From contig NADL03000605.1 of assembly GCA_002205965.3 (NCBI GenBank), positions 186,001 to 250,000 on the forward strand: a stretch of 64,000 bases of DNA, given 5' to 3'. The notes beneath the pieces are model-generated. The model did no database searches. It was not told the origin of the DNA and worked only from the letters and a program-made list of their open reading frames with translations. The translations under genes and the position numbers were made by a program. Positions 46,020 through 57,900 of this stretch are shown one piece after another; position 1 is the stretch's first letter; every line of letters starts with the position of its first letter. Source of the stretch: Kappaphycus alvarezii (taxonomy: Eukaryota; Rhodophyta; Florideophyceae; Gigartinales; Solieriaceae).

Positions 46020-48490
46020 ATGCTGGAAAATGATATCATTCGGCCAGTTTCATCCCCATGGTCATTTCCAGTTGTGGTCGCACCAAAGAAGGATGGAAAG
46101 CTGCGTTTTTGCGTCGATTACCGACAACTGAACCAGAGAATGATACCCGATCGATTTCCGATTCCGAATATGGAGGAAATCCTCGAGGACTTGAAGGACG
46201 GGAGATACTTCACCTCAATTGATCTTTACACTGGTTATTGGCAGATTCCATTGGATGAAAAATGCAAGGAAAAAACAACTTTTACCAGCAAAGCCGGTAC
46301 ATTCAGGTTCGAAGTGATGCCTTTTGGTCTCATGAATGCCCCAGCTACATTCCAAAGAATGATGAACGAGGTTTTGAAAGGACTTCCATTTGCAAGAGTT
46401 TATATCGATGATGTAGTGATATTCTCAAAAACCTTGGATCAGCACATATCGCATGTCAAGACTGTGGTGGAGAAAATAGCTGCGTACAGCCTGAAAATTA
46501 AGTTAAGCAAATGCTTCTTTGCGAAAACGTCTATCCAATTACTCGGTCATATCGTCGATCAAGAGGGAATTAAAGTGGATCCAGAGAAAACGAAAAAAAT
46601 CAAGTTGGCACCAAGGCCCGCTTCAAAGACGGAGGTTCGAAGCTTCTTAGGACTGGCCTCATATTACAGGAGATTTATCAAAGATTTCGCCAAGACTGCA
46701 GCACCGTTACATGCCAGCACAACAAAGAACGGAAAATTTTTATGGAACAAGGAAATGCAAACCGCATTTGAAGAGCTTAAAGATAAGCTATGTGTCCCCC
46801 CAGTGCTCATGTATCCAGATTTCAAGAGACCATTTGTTGTGGAGACAGATGCCTCAGAACGGTCTTTGGGTGCCGTTTTGTCCCAAAAAGATGAAAACGG
46901 AAGACTACACCCGGTTCAATTCGCAAGTCGCACTCTGAATGATGCGGAAAGGAGATACTCAGTCTGCGAAAAAGAAGCGCTCGCTGTTGTCTTCGCACTG
47001 AAAAAGTTTCGCGTATACCTTTTATCACTCGAGAAATTTGTCTTGATAACTGATCACCAGGCACTTAAGACAGCATTCCAAAAGAAAGATGTACATCACC
47101 GCTTGGCCCGATGGCTCGACATTTTCGCAGAATATCGGTTTGAAATTGTGTATAGGCCCGGACGCAATAATCAGCCTGCCGACTACCTATCCCGCTTGAG
47201 GGATCCACTGATTCCAAATGAAAAAGCTTCCGAGAACATCGTCGGAGTTGCCGAGGTGCAAGTGCCGAACAATAACGAGTACGAAGCTAATATTGACGGA
47301 CTAATTAAATTCCTGGATGGACTAGAAATGAGAAAGGTTGATATTGAACACAGAAATTGGGTACGTAGGAATCAAAAGGCTTTTACACTATGGAATGGGA
47401 AACTCTTCCGACACACGAAAGCCGGTCCTCGACTAGTGGCCCCTTTGAAAGAAAGAATGAAGATCTTGAGGACTTTTCATGATGAGTTAGGGCATTGGGA
47501 TCTCGAAACAACCAAGAAATTCGTTACTGAGAGATTCTGGTGGCCCAGTATCCATAAGGACGTCTATAACTTCGTGAAAAGCTGCGACAACTGTCAAAAA
47601 TTCACGCCAATACGAAAGTATAAGACAACTCTAGGCTTTCCAGTTTCCGGTCTCTTTGAAACCTTTTCAATTGACTTTGCCGGCCCATTCAAGGAAACCT
47701 CTTCCGGAAACAAATATCTCCTTATAGGGGTGGAACATCTTACTGGATGGCCAATAGCAGTTGCAGTTGAGGAGGCCAATGCTGAAGTGGTCCTGAGATT
47801 CATCGAAAAAGAAATAATTGAACCGTTTGGTCTTCCAAAAAGGATCATCTCGGATAACGCACTTTGTTTTACTGCAACTTCACTGCTTCGTTTCTTGGAA
47901 GAAAAAGGTATTCAGCTAAAGACAGTTCTCGCATATGCTCCTATGTCAAACGGGAAAGCGGAGAGGATGGTTGGAACCATCAAACGATCAATATCGAAAA
48001 CTATGTCCGAGAATGAAATCCAGTGGGAAGATGCCTTACCAAAAGTGTTATACGGCTATCGGCGAAGAAGAGGAAGAAGTGGACGGTCACCGTTTGAGCT
48101 AATGTACGGAAGAGCTCCTAGAATGTTACAGAGAGATATGGAAACAAATGTTATCGATGAAGAGAGTAGAGAGGTCGAACTATTGGCCACCGAAAGCTGG
48201 AGATCACACCGCGCGCTAACACAGACAAGAAATAAGGATGAAGAGCCTCCAGTCCAAACTTTCTCAGTCGGCTCTAAAGTACTTGTAGCACACGGAAAAG
48301 CAATGCAACAGGCTGTGAAGTGGCCGGCTTTCCAAACAAAGTACTCGAACCCTTGCATCGTCACGGAGGAAAGACACCCGCATTATAAGCTCTGTTCAAG
48401 CTCAGGGAAGAGATCAAGGAGGGCAATCCATGCACGTCGTCTGGTCCCTTACCATCAGAGGCCTGAAGAATTCCTTCTCACACAGGACTA
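46020..48490 (+). CDS. Reverse transcriptase, RNase H and integrase region of gypsy element 2
   Basis: Domains in order: RT (DYRQLNQRMIPDRFPIPNME, then SIDLYTGYWQI, YIDDVVIFS), the connection with SFLGLASYYRRFIKDFA, RNase H (ETDASERSLGAVLSQ, TDHQALKTAF), the integrase zinc domain (H-x3-H-x(29)-C-x2-C) and catalytic core (SIDFAGPF, IISDNALCF, SNGKAERMVG). The C-terminal part holds QRPEEFLLTQDYAQP, which recurs in the decayed copy at 55136-55330. No chromodomain is visible after integrase; a different tail follows. Confidence 0.85.
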
Positions 48491-48540
48491 TGCGCAACCA
48501 CGAGGCATACTCATCTTTAACTATAGAATGATTCCTATGG

Positions 48541-49560
48541 GAGGAAAAAGGGCCTGGGAATGGATCATCTCGATTACGCGTGACTACTACGAACTCCACG
48601 TAATCATCCATTTCTACATTAATATATGCCTATGTTTTCGTACGTTGAACGGACCATTGCTACCTCAAGAAGATTTCCGACTATTGATCAGAGTTCTATT
48701 CTCATTCCAAAACGGAAGGTTCACGGAAGCAGGTCCAGAGTTTGTGGAAGTCATATATCATTACTCTATAGGGAGGTATGGAATGGTAGCTATCGGAGAC
48801 TTGTCGCAAACATATCTGAACATTATCCGTCCAGTTTACGTATTTCTCAAGAACAACCAAGATGTGCGACTGAGAGGTTACAGCTTGCCCCCTGATATGG
48901 AATATCGACTGGTCCCATATCCTCTATGGGAACCTTACGTTGCTCCGCTCAGAAATACAACCTCAGCCGAAGACCAGGATCCTCCCGAGGCCGTGATGAT
49001 GATACGAGCTGGACCATCAAGTGATCGGGGCGGATCATCGAAGAGGGCAAGGCGTCGGGAGCAGCGAGGAAGATCGCCAAGAAGATCGCCTCAAACACCG
49101 CCTAGTCTCCCAGGGGGAAACTATGCATCCTTAATTATTGGACGACTACCAATTAGACGTTGGCTTCGCGAAATGACAGAGGACCCTCGAGAAGCAGAAG
49201 TAATTTCCTTTTTTGCCATTAGTATTTGCATGTGCTTCCAGACCATTCACGGGGCGCACCTTACTCGTGAGGACTCAGTCCTTATGTTGCGAGTTTTTTT
49301 CTCCTTCAGATACCCGTTTCTGGACCCGTTGCCAGAAAAGTTTGCATACTACGTTTACTACCTCACATTTGGAAGGTTTGGAGAAGTGAAACGGGAGGAG
49401 CTCATTAGAGAACACTATGAAACCATACGCCGAATCTACGAAACTCTTGACCAAGGAGATGAGCCGGTCATCGCACGGTACACACTCTCTCATCATATTG
49501 GAAATGAGCTACTACCATATCCTTATAGTGAACCCTATACTCTCCCTGATGAATGGATAG
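48541..49560 (+). CDS. Tandem-duplicated C-terminal domain of gypsy element 2, unknown family
   Basis: After integrase the same frame continues into two related units of about 135 residues. Unit 1 (48541-48948) and unit 2 (49148-49560) align over their length: ICLCFRTLNG/ICMCFQTIHG, RVLFSF/RVFFSF, the IGRYG/FGRFG turn, IIRPVY/TIRRIY, LVPYPLWEPY/LLPYPYSEPY. The linker (about 48960-49140) is rich in Arg, Ser and Pro (RRREQRGRSPRRSP), like a nuclear-import or nucleic-acid-binding segment. Unit helices look amphipathic and Cys residues are few. I do not recognise the domain; it is not a chromodomain or an obvious envelope, since there is no signal peptide and no strong membrane span. The decayed copy at 54.4-57.9 kb keeps it. 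Confidence 0.7.
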
Positions 49561-49622
49561 AACTCCCACAAGAACAACAAGAGCAGTGACGAGCCGGGAC
49601 GTTCGTCTTGAGCGGGAGGGCG

Positions 49623-50341
49623 TGATGTGCGCAAATTCGCACACGAAAAAATTTAGATGAGGACCATAATTGTATACAGTATTGGAACTGGGAAGATATT
49701 TTTACAGTTTTTGAATTTGCAAGATATTTTTAATTTGGGTGAGTGTGGCAAATTCATCGGTTGATTTTTTATTTTAGGACACGCTGTCATAGTGGATGTC
49801 AGTACAGTTCTAGGTTGTGGGTGATACTACGAGTGACTCTGAAAGGTCTATATAATGGCCACATCAATTCCCACCCCTGGCCGATGGGTGGCTGGCATGG
49901 GTATGGCACCTAGATATTTACCTTGAGGAAATATCTTCTAATGGTCTCTCTGGTTCACACGATTCCCGTGAATGCGTTTTATGGTATTTAGTATGTTTGA
50001 TTGAGACTTTAGGATTAGCCGAAAGGTCTATATAAGCTGAGTAAAGTGCTTCCTCCTTGAGAGGTCAAGCAAGTTGGCAGACAACTTCAGGTCAAGCTCC
50101 GAGTAGTAGGAAGTTGAGAGTCAACTTCAGACCCTAGAAAACTTTTTCCTAAGCTGGTCGCAGAGCATCAGTGGTAGACCCTGCCCCTTTTATACTTGCT
50201 TGTAGCCCTCTCAACTCTCTCCCATATACACTCCTTTTTATTTGTTCAACTATACCACGGTAGCACTTTTGTCGCTCGCAACACCTCCGTCTTGGGGTAG
50301 TTGGTTCTAAGTATCTCTTCTCCCGACGATTTACCCTATCA
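49623..50341 (+). repeat. 3' LTR of gypsy element 2
   Basis: Matches the 5' LTR throughout except one C fewer near the end. It follows the purine-rich tract and is followed by CCTTT, the target duplication. Confidence 0.9.
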
Positions 50342-50589
50342 CCTTTCTCTACAAACGAGCACATTTTTTTGGTTATGAACCTATGCGTTCTTCTAGTTTC
50401 GCAAAGGTGCACCAGGGGAGGGGATTTTCGGGAGTTTGATGTTGGCAAGGGTTCCGAGGCGTTGGTGTACTGCGAGTGGTGCCAAGATTGAATTCCTACG
50501 AATTTGCATTCAAACCATGATTCAGGATTTACTGCGCTGGACGAATAACGGAGCATTTGTACCAACTAAAAGGTAGTTGTTAGCTCTGT

Positions 50590-51060
50590 TAACAAGCAAA
50601 CCGGGTTGGAGGTGACCATCAACGCGGCTTGTCATAGAAGAAGGTTACCCTCACTCTAGAGTATTGACCAAACATAGTTTTGGATAGATCGAATACGTAT
50701 CTTCCTAGAGTGAAATCACCCAACACTTCCCCGGTTTGGAAAGTGTGATCATTTCTCGACGCAATGCTAGTTGTTCCCTGGGAGGGGGTAGTCTTTTGGA
50801 TGGATCGGCAGGCACTCAGGCGTGCATAGGTATCAATAATAAAAAACTGGTCTAGTAATCGACTGATTCTCACTTTGCGGCTTCCATCCTTTGGCGACAG
50901 AACAAGAAACGAATAAATAGATTCCGCAGCAAGTGCGGGTGAAGAATGGCGGCGACTGCCTGCGAAAGAAGCAAGGAATGGCGCTCTCTCCCAACGCGAA
51001 GCGCAATAGGTATCAATCCCGACTGCGAGCACAAGATTCCGTTGGCGTGACATTAGTCGG
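50590..51060 (-). mobile_element. LINE family 1 tail
   Basis: Minus strand reads VGIDTYCASRWERAPFLASF, AGSRRHSSPALAAESIYSFL, paralleling GIDIYGALGDDSKGFF ... FAASRRGS at 3715-3800. The 3' side (50590-50690) recurs at 18840-18965. The open frame runs on into the UTR by chance. Confidence 0.5.
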
Positions 51061-51162
51061 AACGAAACGGAAAATATTTATGAGTTCTAAGGCACAAGCG
51101 GAGACCACTCAGAGATCAACTACTATGCAGGCAGGCGCCACCAGTAACTTTTCTGGTAATTA

Positions 51163-51255
51163 GGACATTCCATCACCAGTGACCCTCTAAGATATTCCGG
51201 GCCCCAACCGACCACATGTTTCAAACACTAAAGTCCCAAGAAAATCCCCCTTTCA
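51163..51255 (+). repeat. LINE 3' tail, type d
   Basis: Second copy of the tail at 16575-16665: ACCCTCTAAGATATTCCGGG, CCCCAACCGACCACA, TTTCAAACACTAAAG, ending in a C-run. CATCAC occurs on both sides (near 51171 and 51249), a possible short target duplication. It sits at the 3' end of the minus-strand LINE that follows. Confidence 0.5.
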
Positions 51256-51626
51256 TCACTTGGAGGCTAAATGAAAAACAATTAACGAAGTCGCGAAGTT
51301 CCCGCTGAGGAGAGGAACCACTAGGTAAAGCAGCGAAGGAAGCCAGGCGTCGGAAGGACCTCTGGTCGTCGTCACCGAAGGAGCCATAGATATCAACCCG
51401 ACGATGGAAAGGAGGATTTCGTGATGGTAGCAGTAATCGCCGTAATGACGATGTTTGATGAATGAATGGACAATGAATAGAAGAATTGCGGTTTTGGACA
51501 GGAAGCTTAAGTTCGACGGTGCAACGACGCCAACCTCCTTACAGAAGCGTGCGAGACTGTAGCCAAGGACGTATTGCCGGCGAGTCATGCCATCTTCGTG
51601 CTTGCAGGTCAAAGTATGTTGGCCGC

Positions 51627-51822
51627 TCCGTTTAGATTCCCCTCGCTAGAATCGCCGGGCGACGAAGTAAACAGGGAATTTTTGGGTTATTTTAATGCAT
51701 GGAAGATGTGGTCGGTTATATCCACGCGGCTAATGCGTTATGCGGGATAAATCGTCGCTGATGGGTAACACTACAGTACATGACCTTCCTTATACGAAGT
51801 AAAATACCCCATCATTCCCCCC
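51627..51822 (+). mobile_element. LINE tail nested in the family 1 LINE, 10-bp target duplication
   Basis: Flanked by a perfect 10-bp duplication, TGTTGGCCGC, at 51617-51626 and 51823-51832. It ends ACCCCATCATTCCCCCC, the same 3' terminus as the 48-bp insert at 8331-8378. It is itself split by another insertion at 51672-51793. Confidence 0.75.
51672..51793 (-). mobile_element. Second-level nested LINE tail, 10-bp target duplication
   Basis: Flanked by a perfect 10-bp duplication, ACGAAGTAAA, at 51662-51671 and 51794-51803. Its minus-strand end (CATGCATTAAAATAACCC, then AAAAATTCCCTG) resembles tail type g at 40943-41080. The uninterrupted host version, GACGAAGTAAAATACCCC, is present at 8349-8366, which confirms the insertion. 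Confidence 0.75.
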
Positions 51823-51999
51823 TGTTGGCCGCCTGGATCCAAGACGGCGGCGACGTCGACAGAGAGCCGGGAGCACACCGCACAAAGAGTAGATCCATGG
51901 AATCGAGCGATATCGAGACAGATAGCGAGGGCGACCTTCCACACAGGGAGGCCATGTACGTACCGCGGTGGGGATGAGGAAGGGGGAATGGTTTAGGTG

Positions 52000-52755
52000 T
52001 AAATATATAATGCATGTAGATATAGCGGGTAAATTTTTGGGTAATTTACTATTTGGAAAGTACAGCGCTAAAGCAGAGAAGTGGGACTCAAGGAAGAAAG
52101 ACGGAGGGGTAACGAGAGGAGGAAGCAATATTGCGGACCGAGGAACTTCATCCAAGTAGAGGTCATTGACGGGTACAGAAGATTGGAAATAAGCCGATGA
52201 CTGAGGTAGCGTACGCAACTTACCTGAGAACTAGGGACTTCATTTCACTACAAAATATAAGTATCAGAGACCATGCCGTTGTAGTTTTCCGCAAGTTATC
52301 GCGATCGCAGTTCGATGCTGAACCAAAGAGCTTAGAGTTAGCAGCGGTCGAAGGCGTCAGCCTGGTTCCCTTACGATTGGCCGTGTGTTTAGATATGCTG
52401 TCGAGGCCGGTTTGAATACTGGGCCCGACTGAGCTGTGGAGATCAAATCCCATCTGATAAAATTCTATCTCCAGTGCATTGCATGGAGCTCAGTGCCGTC
52501 CTTTGGGCTTTTGGGCTCATGAGAGGAGAGGGGAAGGAGCGATGCACGAGGATTGACTGATCGGTGTAGAATGCAGGTTGATTATGGTTAAATCGCAAAT
52601 ACGTAGTAGGGGGGCGATTGCGGATCATCGATAAACAGATCAAGACGGCACCGGAATTGAAGTTTGGAGGAACCTCAACCATCCTGGAGAAATCGGGAGC
52701 AAGGCCTGGTATCTCGTTCCAATCAGTTCTAACATTTCCTAAAATGCTGAAAGGG
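52000..52755. other. No confident gene
   Basis: Open frames of 72-124 codons occur on both strands at 52197-52415, 52443-52814 and 52618-52992. None resembles a known domain. 52760 onward belongs to the repeat shared with 30690. Confidence 0.3.
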
Positions 52756-52759
52756 ATAA

Positions 52760-53900
52760 ATCCGCAGATGATGATATTCTCAGAGCCAAAACTCTCAGGA
52801 CAGAGGCGTTGCAATCGACAAGAGTGCTACCAGAGTACAACTACAGGGACGAGAAGGGATGAACAAGATAGGCGAACCGGGAGGCTACAAGGTGGTATAG
52901 GAGGGGAAGGGTCTACCACACATGGTCAGGGGCTAGCGTTGAAGAAATTTTTCTTGGGGTGGAAGTTGATTTTCAACCTCCAAACTACTTGAATCTGCAA
53001 TTGAATTTGTTTCCCGACTTTCTTTACCTCTCCTAGAGGAAGCAATATACAACGCTTATATAGACTTTTTGGGTAACACAAAAATCTAGAACGAACATAC
53101 TGAATACCAAAAAAATACATTAAAGCGACTCTTGTGGACGAGATAGACTACCAGTTGATACTATCAGGAATGTATATCTAGATTTACACCTCAGAACCCT
53201 AGTCTTCGAGATCAGATCAAACCAATTCCTCTAGAATATCCATACTCCCAGTGAAACTTCCGTCTCATTTCTAGGGGAGGAGTCCAAAATAACGAATAAT
53301 CCTTCAAATTCCCCTCAGTTCTCCCCAGAAGCCTCCCCTAAGTTGTTCACCAGTACAACTGCGAAAAGTTTAATAATCACTGTAGTCAGTTGGCCTATTG
53401 TTCATTAGAACCGGGACGCTCATGGAAGGGCGGATTCTTGACGACCTGGCGACTGCGAAGCATAGAGGAGATTATTCATGATGTAGAAAGAGGATTTGAG
53501 TCGATGTAGTGGTTAATGGCGGGACTGTTTGCTTCAACGACGATAATATCGGAGTTTACGATACTATCGGAGTTGAAATAGGGTAATATCTTCGAAAATT
53601 CTCGAAGCCTTGGGCGAATTAAAATGCGAGGCTGTGCTGCCGCTGTTAATTATATGAATAAGCGAGAAAGGAAAAATATCTGCTTGAGAAAATATCATAA
53701 CCGAGTTTGGAGAAGGAGAACGAAAAGGATCATAAGTCAAAAATTGTCCTTCTTGAGAAAGGAGGACCAAACTACTCAAAAATAAAATGGAAATGGAGTT
53801 ATACAGTGAATTTGGATTCATGGTGGAAAAGTCGTTTAAATATTTCGTTCTTAAAGGAAACAATGTGGAAAGAGTTGTCTTGAAAAATGCAGAACTCAAG
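52760..53900 (-). pseudogene. Acidic-protein family fragment, copy 3, with 3' flank
   Basis: On the minus strand MNPNSLYNSISILFLSSLVL with KASRIFEDIT (53564-53899) matches the plus-strand frame at 19500-19750. Further 3', GSMDILEE (about 53240) matches the fragment at the start of the window. The flank 52760-53100 matches 30690-31060, and TTATATAGACTTTTTGG at 53057 matches the first bases of the window. Frames are interrupted. Function unknown. Confidence 0.3.
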
Positions 53901-54369
53901 GATGGGAAAGATAGGAGTTTATAGAGAGGACCGCTTTACCACGGACAGGACCTATTTTGTAACAACGCGCCCTCCCGTTCATGACTATCGTCCTGGCTCT
54001 TCATTGTCCACCTTCTGTTTGTACTTGTGTTCGGTGCCTTGTTGATATAAAAGGAGGATTTTCAGATGAAGGAGGGTGCAGCTGATTAAAAACTTGATGT
54101 TCCAAAATGAAAGTTCGCGTTACAGGTATTTTGCTTCGTACCAAGACTTCATGTGTAGATCTGATAACCTAATGGTGTGTTTGAATACACTATTATTCTG
54201 TAAACGTTCCGAATCTATCAAGATGGAGGAAATGTATTTGATATGCGAGCTAGTCTAGTAGGTGCCAGAGAAATGGACATCTATAAGAGAGAAGACACCC
54301 AAAAACAAGAATGAATCTTTTTGTGGCAAGTGTGGTCCTCGTAGAGCACGAAAACATAAAAAGTAGATG

Positions 54370-57300
54370 CTTATCATGAAACAATAAATAGCTTGCGCTT
54401 CATTTGCGTCCTCTGAAATAATGCGCACCCATAAGTATACCCTACTATACCAAACATATGGTCTGCATGAATTTGAAGGAGGTCTATGGATGAAAATTTT
54501 TTGTAATCTCTAGGTGGACTTTCGCTCCCATTTCGTTGTGTGCGAAAGCCAGCAAAATGACCTCTCAGGGGACGTTCAGACCCTCTTCTTGATGGATTGC
54601 GCCCTTCAAAAGGTCCTTTTCTGGTCGTCATCACTGTTTCCAGATGATTATCTTCCCTACTCGGACTTTCATTGTTTTTAGGAGAGGAATAATTGTCGTA
54701 TAGAGGGTACAGTACTTGGAGGTGTTACGTATTAGGGGATATGCCGTACCATCTAAGTTGCAAATCTTGATCGTTCTTGACAAATTTGAAAACTGGGCGG
54801 ATGAAATTGAGACATGTTTGCGATAAGTCTCTGGTAGGCACTTCCCCTTATCTTTCTATAAATTAATGATATATGGTTTCACAAACTATAGACTTACTTC
54901 CTTTAAATTTCCGTTTTGGAACGAAAAATTACTCATATTAATAGTTTAAACTCTTCTTCAGGAAGCAAGGGAGCCGTTCAACATGTGTAAATAAAGGAAA
55001 GTATTAATAGAGAAATGTATGAGTACATGGAATTCACAATATTCACGCAGATACGAGTCAATCCATTCCCCGGCTTGATTTTTTTCCTATGAAAATCATT
55101 CTATAGTTATAGATGAGTATATTTCGTGGTCTCTTTTAGTCTTGCGTGAGAATAAATTCTTCAGGTCTTTGATAATATGACTCTAGAAGACCTGCGAGGA
55201 GGGCCTTTCTTGGTTTCTTTCCAGAGCTTGAACAGAGCTTGAAATGCGGGTCTTTCTTCTCCGTGATAGTGACAGTACAAGCTTTATAGTACTCGAGCTG
55301 AAAAGCGGCCCACTTCACAGCCTGCTGCATGGCTTTTTCATTGTCAAATCATATTTCAGACCAACTGAAAACGATTGAGCTTGATTATTCGAGCTTTGAT
55401 TTCCAATCTCGGCAGACGCTTGGTGAGATATTCAATTTTCCATTTCCAATAACCCTATTTCCCTACCTTCCTCGTTGACTATATTTGCGGCCATGACTCT
55501 TTGTATAGTTCTCGCAACTTCACAGTAAATGAGGTCGAATATTAAGCCATCGTTTACCCCTTTTCTTCGGCGATATCCATGTAATACTTTTTGTACAGCA
55601 CTTTTCCATTCGGTGTCTCTTCATGCCGTAGTTTTGGCTATCGCTCGTTTACTTTTTCTTATCATTCTTACTGCTTAGGCTTTCCGGTGAGACATCTGGG
55701 CGTAAACGAGAGCCGTCTACAATTGAAAACCATTCTTTATAAAGAATTGAAGAAAGACTGCTGCACCGAAGAAAAGAGCGTTATACAATTTTCTCCTTTT
55801 AGAGAATCAAAATTGATCAATTATTTCCTATTGTAAGATACTAAAGATGACTTCTGCAGTAGCCCCCTTAGCTGCTACTGCATATGGCCATCGAGTGAGT
55901 TATTCTACCCCAATGATAATATGCTTTTTACCATTCAAGAATTTTACTTGAATGGACCGGAAAAATAAATTCAGAAGGTTTCAAAAAGGCCTGAAACCGA
56001 TAAAACTAGAGTGTTCTTTTACTTTCAGATTAGGGCGAATTTTTGACAGAGGCTAAAGCTTTGCACGAAATTTTGAACATCTCTCTGCATTTTGGGCCAC
56101 GAAAATCTTTCTGCAAATATTTTTCCGTTGTTACGAGATGCCAATCTCCTGTCCCTTCATGAAACGCACTCATGATATTCAATCTCTCTTTCAAAAGTCT
56201 CACTAATCGGGAACTGGCCTTGGTGAGCCGAATTTGCTTTTTTTCGAAGGTATGAGCCCTTTTGATTCCTACGCAACAATTATCTATAATCTATTTTGAT
56301 TATTCTTACTTCTAATTTCCCAAAGAATCGAAGAATTGAAGAAGTTATTTGATAATAAACTCAGAAATTCTCTCGCCCGACCCTGTCACTCGGATAACTA
56401 TAAATCTATTTCCGTGAAAGCAGTTACTATGGTTCGATGCATTACCTAAATTAGAAAGGTAATTAGATGGTTGATTACTGGGTCTAGCACTGTATACGTT
56501 TTCGAACTGGTATTCTGCCCGAATATCATACCACCTAGCCAACAGGTGATGAAAATATTGCTTTTGGAATGAGGCTTCCAAGCCTAGTACTCAGGTGTGA
56601 GGAAAATGTTCTTGAGTGACAAAAGAAAAACACGAAAGTTTTACAATTTAGACCCGACGGCCAATTTTGCTTTCTGAAAAACGGAGTATCTCTGCTTCTC
56701 ACTATTTACAGTGAGATTCGCGTATTGAACGGGATGCAACCTTTCCAGATTCATCTCTTTCGGACAGAACTGCTCCCAATGAACATTTTGATGTGTCTAT
56801 TTTCACTACAAATGGCTTTCAAAAATCTGGATACAGGAGTACTAGAGGGGCGCAAAACTTCTTTTCCAGCTCTTCCAAGCCGATATGATTTTCCTCGTTC
56901 CAGGAAATCCGCTTATTTTCGTAGTTACAGCGTGTATTGGTGCAGCTGCAATAGTGAAGTGTTTGGTTAGTCTTCAGAAATAAGAATATAGACCAAGGAA
57001 GCTTGAAACTCCATTTTTTAAGTAGGTCTCGGTGCCAGCTCAATTGCTTTCATTTTTTCGGATCGACCATGATGCCACCTCGATCTAACAATGTGTCCCT
57101 GTAGCTTGATATATTCTTGCAAAAAAAGTAGTATTTAGAGTATTTGATTTTCAAGATACACTCTTATATTCTCTCCGATACTGTCTTGACATCCGATATG
57201 TGCTTATCCAAAGTTTTGAGAATTTGAAACATTACCACATCATCGATATAAGCCCTTGCAAATGGAATTCCTTCCAAACAATTGTTCATCATTCTTTGTA

Positions 57301-57900
57301 GTGTAGCTAGTAAATCCATGAGACCAAAATGCATCAAATCGAATATGAAAATAAATAATTTGCTGGCAAAATCCGCTTTTTACTTAAGCTTTTCATTGAA
57401 AAGAACCTGTCAATAGCACGTGTGCAGGTCAATTGAGAAAAAGTACCTCCCCTCCTTCGAATATTCAGGTAACTCCTCCATTTTAGTAATGTGGAAACAA
57501 TTTGTTACCATTCTTTGCTTTAACTGTCCATAATCGATGCAAGAGCGAAAATTTCAAACCCTATTTAGCAGAAATCTTGACAGAAAATGACAATGGTGGC
57601 GAGTTCAGCTAAATAATTCCATTGGCGAGCATATTTGAAACATTATCTGAAATAAAATGGTCATGTTTGGGCGGTTGACGCCTAGTCATATGCTAGATTA
57701 GTTTTAGTTCAAGGATATTGAAGAATTGAGTGACTGGTACACCCACCTGTTTTAAATCTGAAATAATCCACGTGATTACTCCAGAAGATGAGAAAAACAT
57801 CCCGGGTATTTCTCCAGAGGCGGTAGAGGGTAGGGGTTTCAATTTTCTATTAATACTCCGTTTCTGAACAAGATCGACCCCCTCTCGTTCTCAGCTCAGT
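54370..57900 (-). mobile_element. Ty3/gypsy, decayed sibling of elements 1 and 2
   Basis: Reading downward from 57900: SDLKQVGVPVTQFF and RRQPPKHDHFISDNV (matching SDLRQASVPVTHSF and RRQPPKYDQFISENV of the young elements), reverse transcriptase to about 57000, RNase H with HHLLARWYDIRAEYQFENVY (56345-56581), integrase to about 55340, the QRPEEFILTQD segment (55136-55330), then remnants of the tandem C-terminal domain (DLSQTCLNFIRPVFKFVKN near 54820) and its Arg-rich linker (near 54560). Gag and LTRs were not found. Many breaks; much older than its two siblings. Confidence 0.75.

Larger units (their letters stand above)
42854..50341 (+). mobile_element. Ty3/gypsy element 2, nearly whole, young
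   Basis: A 7.49-kb element with about 720-bp LTRs and a perfect 5-bp target duplication CCTTT (42849-42853 and 50342-50346). Parts in order: Gag from 43663; two zinc knuckles near 44420-44530; aspartic protease (LFDSGAVPNLIS) near 45100; reverse transcriptase (FRFEVMPFGLMNAPATFQ, YIDDVVIFS) at about 46030-46600; RNase H (VVETDASERSLGAVLSQ) at about 46840-47200; integrase (H-x3-H ... CDNC zinc domain near 47470-47600, then a D-D-E core to about 47970); then a tandem domain of unknown function to 49587. A purine-rich tract (AGCGGGAGGG, 49611-49620) precedes the 3' LTR. The LTRs look identical apart from one base of length, so insertion was recent. It is nearly whole, with about three breaks. 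Confidence 0.92.
51250..51990 (-). mobile_element. LINE family 1 (zinc finger and RLE), holding a nested insertion
   Basis: Minus strand, from 51990: a stretch matching 3195-3345 (HPHRGTYMASL; bases of the CPAC zinc-finger area), then the insertion 51627-51822, then LTCKHEDGMTRRQYV, ARFCKEVGVVA, ISMAPSVTTTRG and FHLASK down to 51250. Taking out the insertion brings together the two sides of the HALTC zinc finger as in the 3190-3960 copy. Several frames are used; dead. Confidence 0.6.
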
